Below, piece after piece: positions 1 through 5,156 of a DNA stretch of 6,071 nt. Origin of the DNA: JBBTCJ01 sp038043285. GTDB taxonomy: Bacteria; Planctomycetota; Phycisphaerae; UBA1845. The translations under genes and the position numbers were made by a program. Numbering within the stretch: position 1 is the first letter of the stretch; each line of letters opens with the position of its first letter. The stretch is from the NCBI GenBank assembly GCA_038043285.1, contig JBBTCJ010000032.1:1-6071 (forward strand). The letters are read 5' to 3'. The notes beneath the pieces were generated by a model, which did not search any database, was not told the origin of the DNA, and saw only the letters and a program-made list of their open reading frames with translations.

Positions 1-119
1 CGTTCTTAAGTTTTGTTTCCGAAGTCGGTAGTTCTGCGCGGCCTGCGCGGGTGATCGCTGCCAAGCGCTTCCCCTGTGAGCGCGCGCGAAGTTATTTAGT
101 TGAAGGAACCATTGGACCT
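1..119. other. Leader region without a supported gene
   Basis: No gene is supported here. Two of the three + frames hit stops early (7-9 and 29-31). The third is open from 3 to 167 but has arginine-rich, low-quality translation and no visible start, so an upstream gene's 3' end cannot be confirmed. A short direct repeat CTGCGCGG occurs at 34-41 and 43-50. No promoter can be called with confidence. Confidence 0.5.
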
Positions 120-123
120 GGAG
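120..123 (+). promoter_or_regulatory. Ribosome binding site deciding the ATG at 130
   Basis: GGAG ends six bases before the ATG at 130. This favours 130 over the in-frame TTG at 100, which would also need the less usual start codon. Confidence 0.6.
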
Positions 124-129
124 CTGACC

Positions 130-1119
130 ATGAGCAACGCACCGAACGATCTCGCCGCCGCTCGTAATTGCCGTTTTCAATCGTCAATCGACAATCGTCA
201 ATCGACAATTCCAGGCCCCGGCGACTCCAGCGAGCTGACGCCCCTGAACTCTACCTCGCTGTCCGCCGATCCCGTCGCGCAGCGGATCCTGCTGGCCCCC
301 TGGGGACAGGTCGAAAGCACCAACGGAACGTTCTTCGTCGACGCCGAGTCCGCCGCTTGCGCGATGCGGGCCTTCGACGAACACGGCACCGACCTGCCCA
401 TCGACTACGAACACCAGACCCTCGGCGGATCGTACGCCTCGCCGACCGGCCAGGCCCCGGCCGCGGGATGGATCAAACGCCTCGACGTCCAACAAGGCGT
501 CGGACTCTTCGCCCACATCGAGTGGACCGATCAGGCAAAGCAGATGCTCGCCGCAAAGGAGTATCGCTATCTCTCGCCGGTGGCCATCGTCCGCAAGAGC
601 GATCGCAAGCTGGTGGCCATTCACTCCGCGGCCCTCACCAACAAGCCGGCCATCGTGGGCATGACCCCGATCGTGAACCGCAACCCGCTGGCCGCGACCG
701 ACGCCGAACCGGTGATCGCGCTGCGCGAGGAACTGGACCTTCCCGCGGAGGCCGACGTGTACGAATTGCTGTTGGCGGCCGGCGAACGGCTCGCCGAACT
801 GCGCACCGAAGCGAAGCAGAAGCGGGTCCAGGAGCGGGTGGCCGCCGCCCTGCGCGCCGGAAAGCTCGTCGAGGCCCAGCGCGGCTGGGCCGAGGCTCTG
901 GTCGCGCGGGAGGAGGGGTTGTTCGACGAGTGGCTGCGCACCGCGCCGGTCGTGCTGCTGCCCGGCCGCTTGCCGGCGCCGACCGCCGGCGACGAGGCGT
1001 CCACCCGCGAACGCGCCGTCGCGCTGCGGGCCCGCGGCGAGTACCGCGCCAGCCGGATGCTCTCCGCCGTCACCACCGAAACCGCCTACGTCGCGCAGGC
1101 GCTGCGCGAGGCAAGCTGA
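130..1119 (+). CDS. Mu gpI-like prohead protease with C-terminal scaffold region
   Basis: This gene probably encodes the capsid maturation protease fused to its scaffold, acting inside the prohead. The ATG at 130 is chosen because GGAG (120-123) lies six bases upstream; an in-frame TTG at 100 would add ten residues and has a poorer site. The protein is 329 residues. Residues about 53-185 carry the Mu I-like family pattern: 'LPIDYEHQ' (89-96), 'AAGWIKRLD' (111-119), 'EWTDQAKQML' (131-140), 'KEYRYLSP' (143-150) and 'SAALTNKPAI' (166-175). Residues about 195-329 are charged and helical, including 'ALRAGKLVEAQRGWAEAL', as expected for the scaffold half (Mu makes it separately as gpZ from an internal start). 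The order protease, decoration, capsid fits Mu. Oddly, residues about 17-28 are encoded by a 7-base tandem repeat lying before the conserved domain. The exact catalytic residues are not assigned. The family call is firm. Confidence 0.88.
   Translation: MSNAPNDLAAARNCRFQSSIDNRQSTIPGPGDSSELTPLNSTSLSADPVAQRILLAPWGQVESTNGTFFVDAESAACAMRAFDEHGTDLPIDYEHQTLGGSYASPTGQAPAAGWIKRLDVQQGVGLFAHIEWTDQAKQMLAAKEYRYLSPVAIVRKSDRKLVAIHSAALTNKPAIVGMTPIVNRNPLAATDAEPVIALREELDLPAEADVYELLLAAGERLAELRTEAKQKRVQERVAAALRAGKLVEAQRGWAEALVAREEGLFDEWLRTAPVVLLPGRLPAPTAGDEASTRERAVALRARGEYRASRMLSAVTTETAYVAQALREAS
166..212 (+). repeat. Heptad tandem repeat (CAATCGW type) inside the protease gene
   Basis: Five consecutive 7-base units run from 178: caatcgt, caatcga, caatcgt, caatcga, caattcc. 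As a result the 14-mer TCGTCAATCGACAA occurs twice in exact tandem (181-194 and 195-208). The preceding aattgcc (166-172) matches the unit at 5851-5857 but is one base out of phase. The array is in frame and encodes residues about 17-28 of the protease, in a non-conserved N-terminal stretch. It belongs to the same sequence family as the array at 5844-5885 and shares the 7-base period, but not the sequence, of the GAATGAA-type cassettes. Confidence 0.85.
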
Positions 1120-1121
1120 AA

Positions 1122-1219
1122 GGCAATGAAGAATGGTCAATGAAGAATGTTGAAGGAAGGAACGCAGCAAGAAAGCGGGCAGTCCTTTCGCCATTCTTCA
1201 TTCTACATTCTTCATTCAC
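1122..1219. repeat. Heptad inverted-repeat cassette 1
   Basis: The left arm 1125-1159 is built of 7-base units (aatgaag, aatggtc, aatgaag, aatgttg, aaggaag). The right arm 1191-1218 has the reverse-complement type (ccattct, tcattct, acattct, tcattca). Two exact 11-base inverted repeats nest in register. AATGAAGAATG at 1125-1135 faces CATTCTTCATT at 1206-1216, and the same 11-mer at 1139-1149 faces 1192-1202, with three unpaired bases between them on each side. The core 1160-1190 contains its own GAAAG (1171-1175)/CTTTC (1185-1189) pair. No run of T follows, so it does not look like an intrinsic terminator. It begins three bases after the stop at 1119 and ends before the AAGGA (1224-1228) of the next gene. 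Confidence 0.9.
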
Positions 1220-1237
1220 AAGAAAGGACGCCAGCAC

Positions 1238-2002
1238 ATGGCACTCACCAAGAACCGTGACGTGGATCATTATCTCGACCAGGAGCTGCGGACCTATCAG
1301 GTCGGGGCGGCGAAGCACGTGTACAAAGGCGCGCTGGTCGGCCTCAACTCCTCCGGCTATGCCCAACCGCTGACCGCGGGAGATCCCTTCGTCGGCGTCG
1401 CCTATGAGGAGGCCGACAACAGTTCCGGCGCCAACGGCGCGACCACGGTCCGCGTTTACACCGTGGGCGACTTCAGCCACGCCTTGACCGGCGCGACCAT
1501 CGTCCACCTCGGGCGACCCGTCTTCGCCTCCGCCGACGATACTCTGACCTTCACCGCCGCGGGCAACTCCTGCGTCGGCCTGGTGCAGGAAGTCTCCGCG
1601 GCCAACGAGATCATCCTGCGCATCGACCCGCAACGGGCCAAGATCAAGACCATCACCCACGCGGTCGAAGACCTCGCCGCCGGAGCAGACCTCGCCGCCC
1701 GTTCCGTCCACGCCTTCGAGTTTGACGGCTGGATCGTGGCCGCCCGGGTGGTCAACCAGGCCACCGCTGCCGCGGGCATCGACAACTCCAACACCTGCGT
1801 GGTGGCCCTGGCCACCGATGCCGGATCGGTGGTCAGCAGCACCTTCGACGCGGCCAATACCTTCCCCGCCGCCAACGCCAGGAAAGACCTCGGGGCGGTG
1901 TCCAACGCCCACGCACTGAAGGGCTACGTCTTGACCCTGGCGGTGACCAACGGAGCGACGGCCAATCCCGGACCGTTCCTGGTGGAAGTGGATTATGTGT
2001 GA
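1238..2002 (+). CDS. Head decoration-like (capsid cement, DUF2190-like) protein with extra C-terminal domain
   Basis: This is probably a virion decoration or cement protein on the capsid surface. The ATG at 1238 follows AAGGA (1224-1228) at nine bases, and the protein is 254 residues. Residues about 20-130 resemble phage cement proteins of the DUF2190 type: 'HVYKGALVGLNSSGYAQPLTAG' in overall pattern, 'FVGVAYEEADN' (51-61), a Val/Thr-rich beta stretch, then 'NSCVGLVQEVSAANEIILRID' in pattern. Residues about 140-254 form a second segment of alternating hydrophobic strands ending 'GPFLVEVDYV', like a beta-sandwich. That ending resembles the C-termini of two later proteins in this window. Its place between protease/scaffold and major capsid is where Mu-like phages often carry a small head protein. 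The family call rests on pattern and context, and the C-terminal domain is unassigned. No signal peptide or membrane segment is seen. Confidence 0.65.
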   Translation: MALTKNRDVDHYLDQELRTYQVGAAKHVYKGALVGLNSSGYAQPLTAGDPFVGVAYEEADNSSGANGATTVRVYTVGDFSHALTGATIVHLGRPVFASADDTLTFTAAGNSCVGLVQEVSAANEIILRIDPQRAKIKTITHAVEDLAAGADLAARSVHAFEFDGWIVAARVVNQATAAAGIDNSNTCVVALATDAGSVVSSTFDAANTFPAANARKDLGAVSNAHALKGYVLTLAVTNGATANPGPFLVEVDYV

Positions 2003-2010
2003 GAAAGAAA

Positions 2011-2087
2011 AATGAAGAATGAAGAAGGTAGAATGAGACAGCCGGCGTTGCGTCTCCTCTCCATTCTCCATTCTTAATTCTCCCTTG
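2011..2087. repeat. Heptad inverted-repeat cassette 2
   Basis: The left units are aatgaag, aatgaag, aaggtag, aatgaga (2011-2038). The right units are ccattct, ccattct, taattct and a degenerate cccttgc (2061-2088). The inner boundary is an exact GAGAC (2035-2039)/GTCTC (2052-2056) pair enclosing a 12-base loop, so the core is the smallest of the five cassettes. The arms pair with about one mismatch per unit and one bulge. The cassette starts nine bases after the stop at 2002. The 46 bases between its end and the GTG at 2134 hold the next gene's binding site and no other clear signal. Confidence 0.85.
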
Positions 2088-2120
2088 CGTTGCCGTAATT
2101 TGATATGACACCTGATGTTC

Positions 2121-2127
2121 AAAGGAG
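2121..2127 (+). promoter_or_regulatory. Ribosome binding site of the major capsid gene (GTG start)
   Basis: AAAGGAG lies six bases before the GTG at 2134. This is the strongest binding site in the window, fitting a gene that must be expressed at high level, and it supports GTG as the real start. Confidence 0.75.
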
Positions 2128-2133
2128 CCTTCC

Positions 2134-3051
2134 GTGGCCATCATCAACAGTGGACTTTTGACCAAGGGCCTGCGCAGCGAGTTTTTCCAGCGTTTCAGCG
2201 AGGCGACGGCCTATTACCAGGATCTCACCACCCGCATTCCGTCCCATTCGGACAGCGAAACCTACAAGTGGCTGGGCTCGATTCCGCGGATGCGCGAATG
2301 GGGCACCGGCCGACTGGCCAAGGGCCTCGGAACGGAATCCTACTCCGTCGAAAACCTCAAGTACGAATCGACGCTGGAGGTCGATCGGGACGAAGTCTCC
2401 GATGACAAGACCGGCCAGATCCGCATCCGCGTCGGCGAACTGGCGGTCCGGGCGGCGACCCACAAGGATTACCTCATCGCCCAACTGCTGGTCAACGGGG
2501 CGACCGCGGGCTTCAACAGCTACGACGGCGTGTCCTTCTTCCACACGGCGCACGCCTCCGGATCGTCGGGCAGCCAGAGCAACAAGCTCACCGCCTCCGC
2601 CTCCGACCCGAACAATCCGACGACCACCGAGTTCAAGAGCGCCCTGCGCGGCGCCATCAGCGCCATGCTGGGCTTCAAGGACGATCAGGGCGAGCCGATG
2701 GCCATCTCCGGCACGGCGCTGGTCTGCATCGTGCCGACCACGGCCTACTTCGCGGCGCTGGAAGCGGTCAACGCCACGGTGGTGAACAACACCTCTAACG
2801 TGCTACAGGGAGTCGCCCGGGTCATCGCCTTCCCGTGGATCACGGACGCGACAAAATGGTATCTGCTGAAAACCGACGGGGTCATTCGCCCGTTCATCTT
2901 CCAGGACCGCGAGCCGGTGGAGTTCACCGCCCAGACCGAGGAGAGCGACGAGGGCTTCCGCCGCGAAAAGTTCCTCTACGGCGTCCGCGCCCGTTACCGC
3001 CTGGCCTACGGCTACTGGCAATACGCGGTGCAGACGACGATGAGCGTGTGA
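2134..3051 (+). CDS. Mu gpT-like major capsid protein
   Basis: This is the major head subunit that forms the icosahedral shell. It starts at GTG 2134, six bases after AAAGGAG, and is 305 residues, the length expected for the Mu gpT family. Family marks include the N-terminal 'GLLTKGLRSEFFQRF' (7-21), 'PSHSDSETYKWLGSIPRMREW' in pattern around 36-56, 'LEVDRDEVSDDKTG' (81-94), and 'YDGVSFFHTAH' (130-140), equivalent to the 'YDG-x-x-FF-x-x-x-H' element of this family. The C-terminus 'ARYRLAYGYWQYAVQT' also fits. It lies downstream of the protease/scaffold and decoration-like genes and upstream of gp36, as in Mu. A Ser/Asn/Thr-rich segment (about 142-165) is a probable surface loop. No truncation or frameshift is seen. 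The function is assigned by family pattern and gene order, and I regard it as secure. Confidence 0.92.
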   Translation: MAIINSGLLTKGLRSEFFQRFSEATAYYQDLTTRIPSHSDSETYKWLGSIPRMREWGTGRLAKGLGTESYSVENLKYESTLEVDRDEVSDDKTGQIRIRVGELAVRAATHKDYLIAQLLVNGATAGFNSYDGVSFFHTAHASGSSGSQSNKLTASASDPNNPTTTEFKSALRGAISAMLGFKDDQGEPMAISGTALVCIVPTTAYFAALEAVNATVVNNTSNVLQGVARVIAFPWITDATKWYLLKTDGVIRPFIFQDREPVEFTAQTEESDEGFRREKFLYGVRARYRLAYGYWQYAVQTTMSV

Positions 3052-3053
3052 GC

Positions 3054-3152
3054 GAATGAAGAATGAAGAATTGAGAATGTAGAAGGAATGGGTGCATTCG
3101 CCGGTCGCGCCATTTTCTATCCTTCATTCTCACTTCTACATTCGTCCCATCC
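3054..3152. repeat. Heptad inverted-repeat cassette 3
   Basis: The left units are gaatgaa, gaatgaa, gaattga, gaatgta, gaaggaa (3054-3088). The right units are cattttc, tatcctt, cattctc, acttcta, cattcgt, cccatcc (3111-3152). The 21 bases 3061-3081 are reverse-complementary to 3123-3143 at 18 of 21 positions. This includes the variant GAGAATG on the left matched by CATTCTC on the right, a variant that is rare in other cassettes. The core begins with a small hairpin GAATG (3086-3090)-GGTG-CATTC (3095-3099). The left arm starts two bases after the stop at 3051. Confidence 0.9.
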
Positions 3153-3181
3153 AACGATGAAGCCATACGGAAGGGGTCATC

Positions 3182-3625
3182 ATGGCCTACATCAGCAACG
3201 CCGATCTCCAGGAGCGCCTGGGCGCTTCGGCCTACGTACAACTGGCGGATGACAACGGCGACGGAGCCGCCGACGTCGGGGTCGTGGACGAAGTGCGGCT
3301 GGCCGCGGAGGGCGAAGTCAACAGTCACCTCGCCCGCCGCTACGCGACGCCGATCGACCTCGCCTTGCACGCCGATCTCGCCGAGTTCTTGGCGTCGCTG
3401 ACGCTGGACGTGGCGGAGTATCGAATGCGGCTGCGACGGCCTCCGTTGGCGGACGACGCCCGCCGGCGCTACGAGCAAACGCTGCGCTGGCTCGAGGGCC
3501 TGGCCGACGGAACGCTCCAGTTGCCCTCCGCGGCGCCGCCGGCCTCCAGTGCCGCGCGGGGACCCATGGCCGCGGTGCTCGGAGAAGCTCGGGTGCTGAC
3601 GCGAAAAGAGATGGAAAACCACTAA
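3182..3625 (+). CDS. gp36-like (DUF1320) head-tail connector protein
   Basis: This is a probable head-tail connector protein, equivalent to Mu gp36 (gpJ region). The ATG at 3182 follows GGAAGGGG (3169-3176) at five bases, and the protein is 147 residues, normal for DUF1320. The pattern is typical: an N-terminal 'YISNADLQERLG' (3-14), an Asp/Gly loop 'DDNGDGAAD' (23-31), a helix with 'EVNSHLARRYATPI' (45-58), then 'ADLAEFLASLTLDVAEYRMRLRR' in pattern, with a dimer-like helical core. The loop resembles a calcium-binding EF-hand loop (D23, N25, D27, D31) but lacks the acidic residue expected at loop position 12, so metal binding is only possible. The C-terminal 35 residues are low-complexity Pro/Ala and probably disordered. 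It is followed after 25 bases by the gp37-position gene, as in Mu. Confidence 0.85.
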   Translation: MAYISNADLQERLGASAYVQLADDNGDGAADVGVVDEVRLAAEGEVNSHLARRYATPIDLALHADLAEFLASLTLDVAEYRMRLRRPPLADDARRRYEQTLRWLEGLADGTLQLPSAAPPASSAARGPMAAVLGEARVLTRKEMENH

Positions 3626-3632
3626 CCGAATT

Positions 3633-3645
3633 CTCACGAAGTGAG
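3633..3645 (+). promoter_or_regulatory. Small hairpin covering the ribosome binding site of the next gene
   Basis: CTCAC-GAA-GTGAG forms a five-pair stem with a three-base loop in the 25-base gap between the gp36-like and gp37-like genes. Its right side contains the likely Shine-Dalgarno GTGAGG (3641-3646), four bases before the ATG at 3651. If it folds, translation of the downstream gene would depend on ribosomes clearing the upstream stop at 3625, which is simple coupling. This is inferred from sequence only. Confidence 0.4.
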
Positions 3646-3650
3646 GTTCT

Positions 3651-4130
3651 ATGCCTGCTGCCGACCGTACGACGATCAAGGCCACGTTCGCGGAACTCTT
3701 GAACAAGTTTCGCACCAACCTGGTTGCGGATCCGCCGACGGCGGCAAAGCCGTTTCGGAAAGTCGCGGCCGGCGACGTCGAAGCCACCGCGTTTCCGCGA
3801 CCGCTGCTGGTGGTGCGTTTGCTGAAGGCCCGACCTGTCGGAATCGTGGACGACGACAAACTGATGGAGGTGACGATGGCCCTGCGCGTGGCGGTGGACG
3901 TGGCCGACGCCGACGCGTACGCCGCGCTCCTCGATCGCGTGGCGGCCGTGGACGACTACTTGGACGGTCTGATCGACGTGGGGGTGATCGACGGGGCGGA
4001 CGGATTCGACGAGCGCCACTGGGCGTTTGGCGAACCGAGGGCCGCCTCCGGCGCCCGCCTGGCGACGGCCGAGGGCACGCAGACGTGCGTGGTGAAGGTG
4101 CAGCGCGGATACAATCGAACGATGGGATGA
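3651..4130 (+). CDS. gp37-position head-tail completion / tail-terminator-like protein
   Basis: This is a 159-residue protein starting at ATG 3651, four bases after GTGAGG. Its place directly after gp36 is that of Mu gp37 (DUF1834) and of small tail-completion proteins. The sequence supports that shape: an N-terminal amphipathic helix 'IKATFAELLNKFRTNLV' (9-25), a strand '50-RPLLVVRLLKARP-62', an acidic turn 'VDDDKLMEV' (66-74) into a strand 'MALRVAVDVAD' (76-86), a helix '90-YAALLDRVAAVDDYLDGLI-108', and a final strand 'TCVVKVQRGY' (145-154). This alpha-beta order is common to tail terminators and neck completion proteins. No single diagnostic motif proves the family. The probable role is closing the head-tail or tail end, and it could equally be an unrelated small minor virion protein. 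Confidence 0.5.
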   Translation: MPAADRTTIKATFAELLNKFRTNLVADPPTAAKPFRKVAAGDVEATAFPRPLLVVRLLKARPVGIVDDDKLMEVTMALRVAVDVADADAYAALLDRVAAVDDYLDGLIDVGVIDGADGFDERHWAFGEPRAASGARLATAEGTQTCVVKVQRGYNRTMG

Positions 4131-4244
4131 GAATGAAGAATGTAGAACCAACGCTATACGGTTCCCGCGGACGACAAGCGTCGAGCGTGGCCTCTGACTC
4201 TACATTTTGCATTCTTCATTCTTCATTCTCCCTTCGGCATTTAT
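4131..4244. repeat. Heptad inverted-repeat cassette 4
   Basis: The left units gaatgaa, gaatgta, gaaccaa (4131-4151) begin at the very base after the stop at 4130, and the 7-base phase can be read back through the stop as gggatga (4124-4130). The right units are gactcta, cattttg, cattctt, cattctt, cattctc, ccttcgg, catttat (4196-4244). GAATGAAGAATG (4131-4142) has two exact reverse-complement partners (4210-4221 and 4217-4228), so the pairing can slip by one unit. The core is the longest of the five and holds GACG-ACAAG-CGTC (4170-4182) and ACGCT (4151-4155)/AGCGT (4184-4188). Confidence 0.85.
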
Positions 4245-4260
4245 TCATAGGGCTGCAATA

Positions 4261-4707
4261 ATGATCTGGCTACTTGCCACTCGCGGGGCCGCGACCAAGT
4301 TGAGGAACTCGCCGTTCACGGAGACGGCCATCGCCGGCGTCCACAGCGTGGTCTACAAGCCCGGGGTCGAGGCGATTGCCCAGACCGGGGCCAATCAGTC
4401 CAGCGGTCCGCTGGGGACGTTCCAGCGCGGCGGGCATTCGATCTCCGGCGTCCTGTTCTCCTATCACGGCTCGGTCGCGGAGGAGTTGCTGGGAATCACG
4501 GATGCGATCGACTTGGTTCTCCGTTACCGGGCGGACGGGCAGAAGCGAAGGCGAACGCTGTCCGACGTGGTGTTCGTCGGGGAGGCCGCGGTGCACGTTC
4601 CGGCGTTGAACGCGGGGGTCTCCGAACTGATCGGAGTCCCCTTCCGGGTGCAGATTCCGTCCGGACAGACCGTTGCGTCGCACGTCAGCGACGCCGTGGA
4701 GTCGTAG
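4261..4707 (+). CDS. Beta-rich virion protein, possibly tail-tube-like
   Basis: This gene has no confident family. The ATG at 4261 is preferred, with AGGG (4249-4252) eight bases upstream. An in-frame ATG at 4207 lies inside the repeat arm and would add only repeat-encoded residues ('MHSSFFILPSAF...'), so it is rejected. The protein is 148 residues. Residues 57-131 alternate strands and turns: 'GGHSISGVLFSYHG' (57-70), 'IDLVLRYRADGQKRRRTLSD' (83-102), 'VVFVGEAAVHVPA' (103-115), 'GVSELIGVPFRVQIPSG' (119-135). The arrangement of strand, 'GQ-R-RT' hairpin, 'V-GEA-V-VP' and 'G-PFRVQIP' recalls phage tail-tube proteins, which would suit its place after the terminator-like gene. It is far too small to be a contractile sheath. 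Two bases separate it from the next gene, so the pair is probably translationally coupled. The tail-tube idea is an inference. Confidence 0.45.
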   Translation: MIWLLATRGAATKLRNSPFTETAIAGVHSVVYKPGVEAIAQTGANQSSGPLGTFQRGGHSISGVLFSYHGSVAEELLGITDAIDLVLRYRADGQKRRRTLSDVVFVGEAAVHVPALNAGVSELIGVPFRVQIPSGQTVASHVSDAVES

Positions 4708-4709
4708 TC

Positions 4710-5156
4710 ATGCCGCGAAGCACGACGGAGATTCTCAAGACGGCGGAAGCCGCGCTGCTGCAGCAGGAGGCGCGCATCGCGGCGGCACAAAGCCGACAGT
4801 TCCAGGCGGTGGCCGCCCAGGGTTCCAGCGGGACGGGGGACATGGACGCGGCCTACTCGCTGGACGTGCGTTTTCGGCTGGTGTTTGTGCGGTGCCATTT
4901 CGCCGGCACGGTTGCGGCCGGGCCGATGAAGGTGATCCTGGACTCGGCGCGGGGGTCGGCTTACGACGCGCTGTTGTTCACCCTCACCCAAGCCGGAACC
5001 GGACGGGACGTCCACCTTCGGATTCCCGCGGAGGAAAGGGTCGATCCATCCCCGTGGACGTTTCAGGCAGGCGACCAGGTTCGCATCCAATGGACCAACC
5101 CCGACCCGGGCAACGTCACCTGGGGGCTGGAGGTGGGGTTGGCGATTGCGGCATGA
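4710..5156 (+). CDS. Uncharacterised virion protein: N-terminal helix plus beta-sandwich
   Basis: This gene is not recognised. The ATG at 4710 lies eight bases after GGAG (4698-4701), which is inside the end of the preceding gene, so the two are almost certainly co-translated. The protein is 148 residues. Residues 5-36 form an Ala/Gln/Glu-rich helix ('TEILKTAEAALLQQEARIAA' in pattern), a likely coiled coil or trimer stem. A Ser/Gly linker at about 38-44 follows. Residues 50-148 are alternating hydrophobic strands: 'LDVRFRLVFVRCHFAG' (51-66), 'MKVILDSARG' (73-82), 'YDALLFTLTQAG' (85-96), 'VHLRIPAEERV' (101-111), 'WTFQAGDQVRIQW' (116-128), 'VTWGLEVGLAI' (136-146). A short helix leading into a beta-sandwich suits a head fibre, tail fibre base or tail-associated decoration. 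No catalytic motif is seen. Confidence 0.65.
   Translation: MPRSTTEILKTAEAALLQQEARIAAAQSRQFQAVAAQGSSGTGDMDAAYSLDVRFRLVFVRCHFAGTVAAGPMKVILDSARGSAYDALLFTLTQAGTGRDVHLRIPAEERVDPSPWTFQAGDQVRIQWTNPDPGNVTWGLEVGLAIAA

Noticed and set aside
100..129. TTG at 100 as the start of the protease
   Set aside because: The ATG at 130 has a better-spaced GGAG and the usual start codon, and the additional ten residues match no family feature.
3..167. End of an upstream gene in the third + frame
   Set aside because: It is open but without a visible start, arginine-rich, and would overlap the protease gene by about 38 bases. The evidence is too weak to call.
184..1194. Long minus-strand reading frames, such as 1194-184, 2122-1070 and 3859-2924
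   Set aside because: They are antisense shadows in high-GC coding DNA. They lie opposite genes with clear family motifs and read through repeat arms, giving ILHSSF-type strings, and none has family features.
1122..1219. Intrinsic terminators at the cassettes
   Set aside because: The stems are A/T-balanced and not GC-rich near the loop, no U tract follows, and the genes on both sides belong to one virion module expected to be co-transcribed.
168..1373. Second + strand frame of 401 codons over the protease gene
   Set aside because: It is Arg/Ala/Gly-rich, runs across the stop of the protease gene and through a repeat cassette into the next gene, and has no recognisable domain.
3248..3277. Functional EF-hand in the gp36-like protein
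   Set aside because: The loop has Asp/Asn at positions 1, 3, 5 and 9 but lacks the acidic residue at position 12, and similar Asp/Gly loops are ordinary in this family.
4261..4707. Contractile tail sheath
   Set aside because: 148 residues is far below the size of sheath proteins, and no sheath motif is seen.
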